Assembly (NCBI GenBank): GCA_965153455.1
Contig: OZ234500.1
Coordinates: forward strand, 5,642,001-5,706,000
DNA length: 64,000 nt
DNA from: Sphagnum compactum
Taxonomy: Eukaryota > Bryophyta > Sphagnopsida > Sphagnales
Direction: 5' to 3'
Below, piece by piece: positions 46,800-57,069 of the stretch. The notes under the pieces were generated by a model. That model worked only from the letters and a program-made list of their open reading frames with translations. It searched no databases and was not told the DNA's origin. The first letter of the stretch is position 1. Each line of letters begins with the position of its first letter. Both the position numbers and the translations under genes were made by a program.

Positions 46800-47000
46800 A
46801 TGTCAAGAGTAGTTATTAGAAGTCTTAGAATATATTTAAAACAAGTTAGACATCAACCTATTTCCGAATCGGCAGAAAAGCAAAATGAACAACAAGTGCA
46901 ACTTGTTGGAAATGAATCATGTGAATGCTCCAAACATGGATGCAGACAGAGGGTAAAAATTAATGAACAACATCAATTTGTAGTAGAACTAGTTGTGTAG
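46800..47000 (+). pseudogene. G3 Gag N-terminal part
   Basis: An open stretch of 66 codons starting MSRVVIRSLRIYLKQ, hydrophilic and Gln/Glu-rich with a CECSKHGC motif. Coding-like sequence continues beyond the stop to about 47130 (LMKLSYEPYRHNH). Placement before the Gag core and after the primer site supports the assignment. Confidence 0.5.
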
Positions 47001-47139
47001 AGAGAACCATTAGCGCTCTTAACCATTCATCAAAAAACACCACAAACAATGAATGTTTATCAAGATGATAATCATGAACCTGTTAGTCGTTTGATGAAGT
47101 TGTCTTATGAGCCATACCGACATAACCATGTGCGGTAGT

Positions 47140-47636
47140 CTCAATTTTTAAGAGTTGCATCACGGTTATTTGAGTGTGGTAAGGTTATTAAGGGCTTTTA
47201 GCAACTTCATAAGGAATGATGAATGTGCTTGGTGTGTGGAGGGGTTGTTGTTCTGGTAGCCATAGTTTTAGAACTTCAATTACGTAATTAGGGATGGAAA
47301 ATCTCTAAAGGGTTGGAGGAAGAAGTAGACGCCAAAATCTGTGGTGTTCAACACAATATTGGTCTTGTTCTAGTGTTTAGTGAATAATAAGGATGTTTGA
47401 AATTCATGAAGCAGTTGAAAGGGTGTTAATGAAGGGTCCAATAGAGATAAAACAATCTTCAAGCCGTATGAACATAAGATCAATTCAAGTCAACTTAACG
47501 ATTAAATAGATAGTGTGACATTGTGCCAATGGCAACAAGAGTTTCATAATGACTAAAACATTTATTTAGATCATGAATAAGCTCAACAAGGAGCTGCAAG
47601 TACATGCTAGGTCCTGGGCTATGCCATAGTCATAGT
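47140..47636. other. Unassigned DNA inside G3
   Basis: No gene or domain recognised. It separates the Gag N-terminus of G3 from the CpG-rich minus-strand frame. Confidence 0.4.
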
Positions 47637-48059
47637 TCATAACTCCAAGAAATCCAAGATGTGTCGAATGGTGCGAATTATGTAGTCCGCCTTGCTATTA
47701 GGATGTAGTCGACGAATCGGACCGCGTAACCAACGATAGTGTCCAACGCCGGGAACTAAAGACCATGCGAAGATAGAAGTGTCATTAGTTTCGTAATAAC
47801 CTTCACAGACAGTTTCGGGTTTGTCATCAGAAGCGGGGTTGACTTGCAACAAAATCACTAGGGTGCGAGAGTCCGGAGAAATACGATAGTACCAGGCTTG
47901 AGGGGGTTCAACTTCAAGACGAACACGCACCTTTCGAGGTTCGGGTTTTTCATCATGAGGATGTTATGTTAGGATGAAATCTAGAGATGATTCCGGAGGC
48001 GGTTCTTCATTCGCTCGTGCGGCTTGGGCCCCGTAAGATGTGACCATGCGCAACGCCAT
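47637..48059 (-). pseudogene. CpG-rich orphan reading frame of 140 codons with one stop
   Basis: From ATG at 48059 a single frame runs to TAG/TGA-free termination at 47637 apart from one TAA at 47964-47966 (codon 32). Translation starts MALRMVTSYGAQAARANEEPP, then after the stop continues HPHDEKPEPRK and a 97-residue stretch with RVRLEVEPPQAWYYRISP, LVILLQVNP, SLVPGVGHYRWLRG and a C-terminal IIRTIRHILDFLEL. The composition is balanced and globular-looking, with no membrane segment or signal. The DNA is GC- and CpG-rich, unlike the CpG-poor surroundings, suggesting a younger insertion or past selection. I do not recognise the family. Possibilities are an ORF of an unrelated mobile element, an endogenised viral gene, or a captured host exon. 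Confidence 0.5.
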
Positions 48060-48184
48060 AATTTCAAGGAGAGGAAATGCCTAGAACCATGGTAAAGTAA
48101 AACATTAAGGTCAAAGGGAAAAATTGAAGGTTTAAATAAAATTGTTGGGGGGAAAATGGGAAAAGGTGAAAAGGTGATTTTCCT

Positions 48185-48520
48185 TCACCTTCCATTGGCC
48201 GCCAAGCTTGGAACATTCCATTGGCCACCAAGCTTTGGATCTACCTTCACCTCCTTTCTCCTTCTCTTTAAAAAGGGACTGGGATCATTGGGGGCTTTTT
48301 CTTTTCCCCGGACATAATTTTCAATTGAAATATTGAGAATACTCGTTCCCACAAGCTTTTTGAGGAGGAAAAAATGATTAGTTTTGGTAGATGGTAGTAA
48401 GAAGGAGAGTATAATGGACATTTTGTAGTAGTTTTGAAGGTATGGAAGTGAGTAGGGAGGGTGTTGGCAAGTTGAAATTTTAGAAAAAATCTCAAAAAAA
48501 CCTTTCGGGTTTTGTGGCAT
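48185..48520 (-). other. Upstream flank of the orphan frame
   Basis: Minus-strand sequence upstream of the orphan frame. A 111-residue frame here has no domain and is mostly low-complexity; a shorter one begins MSGEKKKPPMIPVPF. It contains two near-identical CAAGCTTGG / GGCCAATGGAA words close together (48195-48240). It may be leader or promoter of the same inserted segment. Confidence 0.25.
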
Positions 48521-48790
48521 AACTTCTTACTAGTTTAGCTGCAAAGCTTAGGATTTGGTAGCAAAGTGTGCCTTGTAGTTAGCTTTCTAAGGAACTAAAG
48601 CAAGCCCAATTTGAATAACCTATGTGTTAGAAACAATATTTCAAGCGACTGGTGGTCTGCAACCAAGTTAAATTTACCACCTTCGTAAAACCCTCTCAGG
48701 TTTCGTGGCATAACTTTTAACCACTTTAGCTGCAGAGCTTAGGATTTGGTAGCAAGGTGCACCTTGTAGTTTAAAAACAATGTTTTAAAT
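48490..48790 (+). repeat. Two-unit tandem repeat, period about 190 bp
   Basis: TGTGGCATAACTT, TTTAGCTGCAAAGCTTAGG and GATTTGGTAGCAAAGTG at 48513-48565 recur as CGTGGCATAACTT, TTTAGCTGCAGAGCTTAGG and GATTTGGTAGCAAGGTG at 48703-48755. The following GACTRGTGGTCTGYA word is also repeated. The units diverge slightly. Confidence 0.75.
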
Positions 48791-49810
48791 GACTAGTGGT
48801 CTGTAGCTAAATTGAACATGGTGTTGAATCCTTAAAAGTTAGTTTAAATGAACGATAATTTGACATAAAATTCTAAGATTTGGAATGTTTGAGCTTGGAA
48901 AATACATCTATCAGTTCTAATCATAAATAATGTATAGGAGGCAAGCTACTTAATCGCAACTACAAACGCAATCTAACATCTAGAAATACATTTGCATTTT
49001 TCCTTCACCGGTAGCATTTGTGCTTTCAAGTATAGTCACTTTGTAAAGCCGGGAGTAGAGGGACAAAAAGTCACCTCACATGTCTCTGCATGACAACCAT
49101 GGTGATCTGCAACCCCAAGTTACAATTTACCCATAATTAGTGCATCTCCACCAATTGCAACATTTGTTAATTTTCAAAACCACCCACCAAACACCAACAT
49201 CAATTTGGTACCCACTAATTCGGAGATGGAATGATTTCACCTACTCAATAGGTTGGAACAACTTCATCACATTGATCAAAGACCATCTAATCAATCATTT
49301 TTTATACATTTAAAACTTGCTGAACCCCAAACAACACCGACAATTGTTCAACATGGAGTCACATATCCACAAGGCATTTGGCCTATCAGATTAGTATCTG
49401 GTTTATGTGAAAGATCACAACTTCCACATCACAGACCGGTTTTAGGAGGAAACCAAGGTGCTGGAACTATAACCTATTCATATTATCAATAGGTGGGACA
49501 CTTTGTCCATTTGTTGATGATAAATTAAGACAGTTATTACGGGAGGAGGATGATGAATGTTCATCAACCTATTCTTCCAACCACTATAATAACAATACCC
49601 AATGTGTTTGTATTAAGAATTCAAGCCATGAATCCTAGGATAGGTCATACGATAATACATATTGGAAATTAATTTCCTGCAATGGTTCAACCAATGATTG
49701 GTATAGACCAAAAACTTGTTTAGCAACCTGTTACTACATTAGTTCCAACCATTGTATAAGTTATTACTAGTTTACCAACTTATGTACCCAAAGGTTCTAC
49801 TCACTAACCA

Positions 49811-51025
49811 TTGAATGGAGGACAACCCGGAGATTCACATGGAAGAAGTTCACTTGGAGGAGATCCACCTAAAAAACTACCTTTTAATCCACCTTTTGGA
49901 TCTTATGGATGGCCATCACCCAATCCACGTATGGTGTTTATACCACCATGGTATCAACCACTTGTTGTGCAACTTATATTAGAACCAACAACTAGGCTGC
50001 CATACATGAAACTACAATATCCAATTTATGTCAAAGACACTAATCTTGATGTTCATATTATAGTATTCAAGAAGGCCGTTAAAGTTAATGGTGAAACAAT
50101 GGAAATTGACTTCGTCAACCTGTTTAGTTTTACTCTAAAGGATAATATTTTTGAATGGAAAGAAAACTATGTTCAAGACCATCCAAATTGCACTTTTGAA
50201 GAGTTGGAGCATGCATTTTGCAAGTGATTCGAAATTGTAAAGAACAATAAGAAGGTCTACATGCAATTGCGAAACATATAACAACATATCGTCGATGCTG
50301 TTGAGGTTCATTATGAATGCCTTTGAAACTAGCAAATTGTCTACAAGTTAAAGTAATAGATTTTTTTTCACCATTATTTTCAGGAAGTTTTTTACCTTAC
50401 CTAAGATTAGTAACTGCAAGTATGAAAAGAAACACCTTAATTAAACACAAGGAAACTATTGTAGTACATGAGGAAAGTGGACCGGTTAATTTGAGTTACA
50501 ATGTTCTACTAACCACACTAGAGGCTAATACAGTGGTTAATCTTGTACTTACCTATTGCTACAGTTAAATCAACATTAACCTATACCAATTGTGGTAAAA
50601 TAAGTAATCCAATGGAGACCTATCATAATAAGAAAAGAGAGGTACCAGTTGTGCCAACTGCTATAGTTAAGTCTACAGAACTTGTAGTAGGAACTAAAAC
50701 CCAACTTGTCAAATCAAGAAAAATACCTATTCGTTGTCCTTGTATAATATGTTATAGTGCACAACATAGATCTGGAAAATGCCCTAGGAAGATTCAGGTA
50801 TAAAATATGTTTAGAACTAAACTTGTTAATTCTAATGTCACGACAACACTTAAATCACTTAAAACTAACAATGTGTCAATTAATGTCATAGTTGATATTA
50901 CCACATGTAGTCAACAGTTAGAACAACATGTGTTTAAAGAAAGGGAGCTGGTTAAAGCCAAAGGAATTGAAGATTGGCAACAAGAAAAACGTTTACGGGA
51001 CTCATTTATTGAAATTGTTAGATAA
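49811..51025 (+). pseudogene. G3 Gag core and zinc knuckles
   Basis: Three consecutive open pieces (49811-50227, 50317-50803, 50807-51025) are one Gag protein split by small lesions. The first carries a capsid-type region (YPIYVKDTNLDVHI, FTLKDNIFEWKENY, HPNCTFEELEHAFCK). The second continues RLLKLANCLQ-like sequence and ends with an intact CCHC knuckle, CIICYSAQHRSGKC (50741-50782), preceded by a damaged one near 50570. The third is a basic linker. It is closely related to the Gag fragment of G1 at 33400. Confidence 0.7.
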
Positions 51026-51359
51026 TTTCAAACCGATGGGACTGAAAAACCAACTTGCTATCATCAACAAGGAGTCATTGTAGAGCAATTGGGTTGGGTT
51101 ACTTGATAATTCTACTACAACTCAATCTGTTGATAATAATCGAACCAGTGATGTAAATCAACAACTTGTGATTTTAAAATAGGTTACACAAAAAAGACTT
51201 TACAAGAAATTTTAAGGGATATCAATAAATAAGTCTTGGAGACGAAATATACATTAAACTTGGGTCAATTGTTGTGAGTGATTCTTGATATCAAACGTGA
51301 CATTCTTAACCCAATACTATCAAAACTACCTTACAATAACTAGCAGTTGCGTTAGTTGC

Positions 51360-51925
51360 CATTGATCATTAAATGGCAGTGATACAAGTCCAAGTAGGGA
51401 AGAATTTTATTGAAGATGTACTTTTAGATGGTGATTCTGGACTTAATGTCATTACGAAAAAGTTAAGAGTGCAATTAGGTTGTCAAAACTAAAACCTGCA
51501 CCTTACAATTTCCATATGGTTGATCAAACCATTACCAAACTTTTAGGTTTGATAAAGGATCTTAAATTCTTGTTCATGGAATTCCCTATACAACGAGTTT
51601 CACTGTAATTTAGAGTAGTGTGTTAAACTCTAGCTACTCCATGTTAAGTTGTCCTTGGTTAAGGGATGCTAAAGTGCCTCATGATTGGGGCAATAATATT
51701 ATCATTATACAAGGAACTGGTACAGTCATAACCATACTTGTTATTAAGAAACTTGGAGCACCAACCAAACATCCAGAAGTGTTAGTTTGTTATGATTTCC
51801 ATTCTGGAATATCTGATGAAGAACAAGATTTGATATTTGCCACAAAAATAGGATTATTTTTAATAGGAACCATAGTTGTCCCTACATCAGTTTGGTCAAA
51901 TCAACTTGTTAAATTGATTACATGA
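51360..51925 (+). pseudogene. G3 protease region
   Basis: EDVLLDGDSGLNVIT (about 51414-51458) is the catalytic loop, equivalent to DGGSGVNIIT in G1. A frame change follows, then an open stretch 51620-51925 (WLRDAKVPHDWGNN, IQGTGTVITI) matching G1 34543-34845. Pol sequence then ends. Confidence 0.6.
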
Positions 51926-52189
51926 GTAGGTTTGAATCTAGTTGAATATATATATGTACCTATTGAACTTGTGTCTATATTACATGTTTCGTTTAATTTC
52001 CCTATCGAATCAATATCTATATTACCAATTAAGATAGTTATACCCGCTGATACGTTCAAACAACATTTACCGGAAACTTACTTCCAACTTAAAGAAGGAA
52101 AAATGGAGATTGACAAGACGCTTGCTTGGATCATAATCCAAAATCTTTGCATCATTATCCTTTTGTTAGAGATTGCACAAGAATAGAGG

Positions 52190-52860
52190 AAGAGTCTAAA
52201 CCCAGCTGGTGTTAAGAAAAGGTTAGAGGATTATGAATAGATGTTGTAGTACTATACCCTAATGAAGACAAATAACAAAATGAAGGATTATAAGGTAGAA
52301 TATGAGGAATGACGGGAGGTTGCAAAGGATTATTTTACAAAGGAATTGGAGAAGAATCTGGTTCATCATAGAGCTGATGAAAAAATTCTAAGGTAGAAGT
52401 TGGAAACTTATCAAAAGAATTTTCCAAATTTTATCTATGGCAGTCCAACAAGTGCAGAAGCATCTAGACAAGATGAGGAGACTAAAGCAAGGCTATGTGA
52501 AACAATTCAAGAGGAAGAAGTGTAGACTCAAAAACTACACTTCAGAATTGGAGCAACTCAAGAGGAGGAGATACAGACAAATAAACCATAGGACTTTAAA
52601 GGAGGGGGTCAAAAAGAAAAAGAACCACAAAAAACTCATGAACAAGAACATGTGGAGATTATTCTAGCAATAGAAGAAGAGGTATTTAAGATACAACCCC
52701 TAGAAATAGAACCACATATTTAATTAGTGGAGGAGGAGGTCAAAACTATAGAGATAGAAATACAGGTCAAAAATTTTAAATTGAAGGTGGGTACAGAACC
52801 ATTAGTTGTTGTATAGGTGGAGATTACAAAGACTATAGTAGAGGAAACATATGTTTAAAA
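52190..52860 (+). pseudogene. G3 coiled-coil C-terminal region
   Basis: Lys/Glu/Gln-rich frames (the longest 52437-52667) with heptad-like spacing, comparable to the 3' part of G1 ORF3 (40400-40950). It is interrupted by stops and lies immediately upstream of a purine tract, which fits the end of the internal region of the element. Confidence 0.45.
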
Positions 52861-52940
52861 GGATACGAAATATTTTCATTTCATTTTCTATAATTTTACA
52901 AGGATTTTGGGGACAAAATCCAAAATACAGAAGGGGGTAA

Positions 52941-53570
52941 TGTTAAGGGGGTAGGATGAATACATGGTTTGGATGAACAAGGCATTTGGATAGGGACTAA
53001 TCATGGAACATTATTAGTTTGAATTTTGAATTCTTGTTGTTTTTGGATCATGGTGATGTGACTTGGGACTGCCCAAAGAGGAGAATTTTGGGGGAAAAAG
53101 GAGGCATTCTTAGACACACATTTTTGGGAAGAGGAAGAAGAGCTATAGGTACTTTTGTAGTAAAAAACCACAAATTTTGTTTTGATATACCACAAATTTT
53201 TATTTTTATTTTGGATTTTATTTTAATAAAACATGAAATTTTGTTATAATTCTGATGGAGGTTTTAGTATAATAGAGATGTACATAATTTTGTAGTGATT
53301 TCCATGTTCAGATTGTTGTGTGAATCTATTATAGTATCAGAACATGATGAAGTGAACTTGAAATATTGTCTCTAAATTTTTTTACAATGTATTCTAAAGT
53401 GCAGAGTTTGGTTATATGAAATAACCATGAATATGGTGTTTTAATGAATGGCAAAGTTAAATGTGTTGAGAATCAAGGCATAAATAATGAATGTATGCAT
53501 GTGAAGTGCAAATATGTTGTTACAATAATGTGGAATAATTATGTAAAAAATATATTCATTTCTACCAACA
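52941..53570 (+). mobile_element. Candidate 3' LTR of G3
   Basis: It starts TGTTAAGGGGGTAGGATG just after a purine tract (GAAGGGGG, 52930-52936) and ends near CTACCA, with the last 140 bp shared with 30509-30655. Inside it, near 53335, TATAGTATCAGAACATGATG resembles a Ty1/copia-type initiator-Met primer site, so the stretch may be composite. Confidence 0.4.
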
Positions 53571-56433
53571 CATGAACACGTACATGTAGTGCAAGATTTT
53601 TGGGCTGAAGGTAGAATTGGTTGATTCTTATCACCAAAGCATGCACTTCCACCCATCACAACCATAATACCTTATTATCCTAGTGCCCCTCAACAATTTC
53701 CTTTTCAAATATATATTATACAACTCAATTTCCAAGAGGGTTGACCAATTAAACCTCACAAGTATTACATGACTATTTTCCAACATTTGACACATTCACC
53801 CCCTTCAAATCATATCATCCCTTCAACTAGTCGCACATGACCCCTTGCCTCACCAAGTGCAAAATCTAAAACAATAGACATGTTGTCTCATAATCATATA
53901 AGTACAAATTGGTGATGAAATTAAATCCAAGATGGTGAAACACACTTATTACAGAATTGGCCCAGACATCAAACAAGTTGAACTATATTCTACACACATT
54001 CGTGGTGTCCTAGCTACAATTTAGTAAGCTAAAAAAATTATTAACATACATAAGATAAACAATCAATGTGTCGTGGTCAAAACACATATCTCAATGTGCC
54101 CTTAATGTATCCAAGGCTAAAGAGATTGTTTAATTCACCTAAAGAATTAAATGTAACCACATGCTCACCGGGTTTAGAAATTTGCAACCGTGACATTTCA
54201 CACTTTTGCATAGTGCATGTAGATATGCACATTTTGACAAAAGGCAGCAAGGACTACGTGCAAATATTATTCATATTAATGCATGGATTTCATGCACAAT
54301 TTGAAAACCCATCCAAACCAATTAGTGTTATCATCATACAATTTGGTGTGGCATTGCACACCAATACACAACATCTATTATGTAGTGGATTGCAATATAG
54401 GATCAAATTGTGCAGTAAGAGACCATGCCATGATTTGAATGTGATTCAGTTGTGCTTATAACCCAAATAACTTCATGTACAAGGATGGGTAATGTGGGTT
54501 GATTACCTAACTCAAGAGGCAAGTATATGTATACATGCCTATGGCCTTCAATATCGTACTTGCCAAATCATGCATAAGTCATGTTTTATTCAATATAGTC
54601 TTGGACCCTACACATGATGACTTAATTAGTCAAGTTATCAACTTGCAATATTCAAATGCAAAATTGAATAGCAAAATACAACAATCAAGCCTTCATGTCA
54701 CAACATGATGATCTCATGATATTCTAGTAGCAATCAGTCCTTCAATAGGCTCCTAATCCTTGTAGGGGAAAAGGAAACAATGTACCTTCCACTGCAATGA
54801 ATGACCAAATAGAACTAGATATTGACCACACCACACAACATTGGTGTAATGCACAACTATGCATGCACATATCAATACATATGCATGTTTAATGGAATAT
54901 CGTCCCCACTAATTCACTACTAAGCTTATGGATGTAATGTCCACTAAATAACAAATAAATTTTATTGTAGTTAACAATTAATGGATGGTGCAACCTACAT
55001 TACTTGAACTCGATTTTTTTATCATATAAATATGGTTGGCATAATGTAGCAACACAAGTTTAAATTATGGCCTGACATTCAATGTGTGGTAGCATTGGGC
55101 CCACCATACATGATGCTCTTGATGGTTCCACATCTACACTTGAACCCAACATTCATCCACATGTGTTTCATTTGTAACCACATATAGACCACAACAAAAA
55201 TTAATGTCTTTAACTAGAAAAATATGCACACATAACAACAAGCCCAAATGTATTTATTTGGGACAACACAATATATAAAGCAAAGAGGTACATGATTAAC
55301 AACATTTAATTGGGAGACAATTCTAGAGTGTGTACATGAATATTGATCCATGTGCATTGGATTAAAGAAAATGTCATAAATGAATTGGGTGTAATATTGC
55401 TCCCCATAGTATAGAACTGTATTTATATAAGCTACAAACTTAAGCTTGTATTCATGGCCACAAACATGGGAGGCACCTATTTAAAACTGCTATGCTAAGT
55501 GAATTATTGTACAAGGTTTTAATATATCGAGTGGACTAGATCTTAACCAACTTATACGTAACTACATAAATATCAATACATGAACAAGAAATGGATGCCA
55601 TCAATGTGAATTACTCCACTAGGGAAATTCATGCAAACCCTGATCCAATTAGTTAATTGCATTTAGGCAACTTGTGGAGACTATGCTAACTACATAAAAT
55701 TAGTGTAAAATTATAATTACAACACATAATACTAAGAAATTGGTTCATCCTAGGTGACGCCCATTCACAATCAGTGTTATACCCACAATTAGGTGGACCT
55801 CGGGTTCAACCCCCATTGACAACCCATTAGTTTTCAAGGCTAAATGGAACTCAAGTGGAAATGGTGGATGTCAAAGTTGTTGTCACTTAGTCATTCAAGT
55901 GAGTGGAAGTGGGTGGGTATACTCCACCAACCCATCAAGGTTAATGGTTTGCAAGGTAGGTGGAACCTATGTGGAAATGGTCCACCAATTAATTCCAGGG
56001 TTAGTGCTTTGAGTGAATTCCATTCCACTTGGCCATATATTTGGGTGGAATTGCATACAAGTGGCTTGGGAGTATAAGATTTTGTATTAGCAACATGCAT
56101 CAATTTGATTATAATGATTTATGCAATAGAATTGCAAACTCAAATTTTCCCAATATATTAATATGATATTAATCTATTCCTTCAATGATTAACATGCAAT
56201 ATAAGTAGAAGCTACTTCTTGTTGATGGATGCAATATATACCACTGCCTATTTAAAGGCATTACAATCTGTTGCCAACAATTGCCTACAGAAAGGGCATC
56301 AACCATACTATTCAAGTGGCCCTCTCCACATAGGTGTGAAAACATGATTAATTACAAGCCAATAATTTCCATTTGAAGTGCATCAACTTTAACTAGTTTC
56401 TTGTTTGCTTTAAGGTTTAGTCATGTGGAAAAC
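53571..56433. other. Gene-free intergenic DNA
   Basis: No supportable gene. The 131-residue frame at 54066-54461 has no recognised domain or codon signature. Around 55840-56060 GTGGAAATGGT and related words are repeated, giving two weak overlapping frames. Confidence 0.5.
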
Positions 56434-56700
56434 CACTAGAAGAAAAACACGTATTTTCGACTGGTCTTTGCAATTAAATTTTAGTTGCAAGCGAAATTTG
56501 CAACTAAAATCCCCTTAGTCGCCTTGGACAAGTCGCATGTGATATTAGTTGCAAATGATAAGGGGTATTGGATGAATGAAAAAATTAACAAATACAAGTT
56601 CATCTTTTGACTCCATTGTATACGTATTGTCACATGCGACTAAGATGCGACTATTTTGGTCACTATTGAAGGCAAATGATGTGTTGCCACGTGTTTCAAT
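56434..56700 (+). mobile_element. CACTA-type transposon terminus
   Basis: It begins CACTAGAAGAAAAACACG, the classic CACTA end and nearly identical to the ends of the MITE at 43531. It is followed by subterminal direct and inverted repeats of the TTAGTTGCAA / TTGCAACTAAAA and GCGACTA type. The opposite end was not found. Confidence 0.6.
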
Positions 56701-56849
56701 ATTTTATTATTTAAAATTATTATTATAATTATTTTGAAATAATCTGGGACATTCAATTCACATGCTTGGATTATTTAAATTATGACACGTGGCCCGATGT
56801 AAATATGCCACGTGGCACTATAAATGAATTTAATACAAAATATTAATAT

Positions 56850-57065
56850 TAGGTTGGTAGGTACCTAAATAAGTGCCTACAAACTTAAGCCAGATATTTA
56901 CCTACCTATTTAGGTAAAAAGGTAAGTAGGTAGGTCTTACCTTCCTAGGCTAAATACCTATTCATATAGGTAGGTACATAAGTCAATCTAGGTGGGTAGG
57001 TCAAACTATGCATATATTTAACTACCTATCCACCTAGGTAGATAAGTAGCTTGGGGAGGTCGGTA
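56850..57065. repeat. GTAGGTA / TACCTAC-rich palindromic cluster
   Basis: About a dozen copies of GTAGGTA, TACCTAC and close variants in both orientations (for example GGTAGGTACCTA, TTACCTACCTATTTAGGTA, CCACCTAGGTAGATAAG) within 215 bp. It can form many small hairpins. It lies between the CACTA end and the AT-rich tract. Confidence 0.75.
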
Positions 57066-57069
57066 GTTT

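Larger units (their letters stand above)
46446..52940 (+). mobile_element. Gypsy-derived element G3 lacking reverse transcriptase and integrase
   Basis: Order: primer-site-like sequence, Gag N-terminus (46800-47130), a foreign segment (about 47150-49100) with a CpG-rich minus-strand frame, Gag core and zinc knuckles (49811-51025), protease (about 51360-51480), a protease-downstream stretch (51620-51925), then a Lys/Glu-rich coiled-coil region (52190-52860) and a purine tract (52930-52936). No reverse transcriptase, RNase H or integrase motif is seen between 51925 and 52190, so G3 is a deletion derivative. Confidence 0.6.

Noticed and set aside
53327-53350. Ty1/copia primer-binding site as a separate element
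   Set aside because: A TATAGTATCAGAAC word resembles it, but no copia coding sequence follows; noted only within the candidate LTR.
54066-54461. 131-residue plus-strand frame
   Set aside because: No recognisable motif or neighbour support; length is within chance for this much non-coding DNA.
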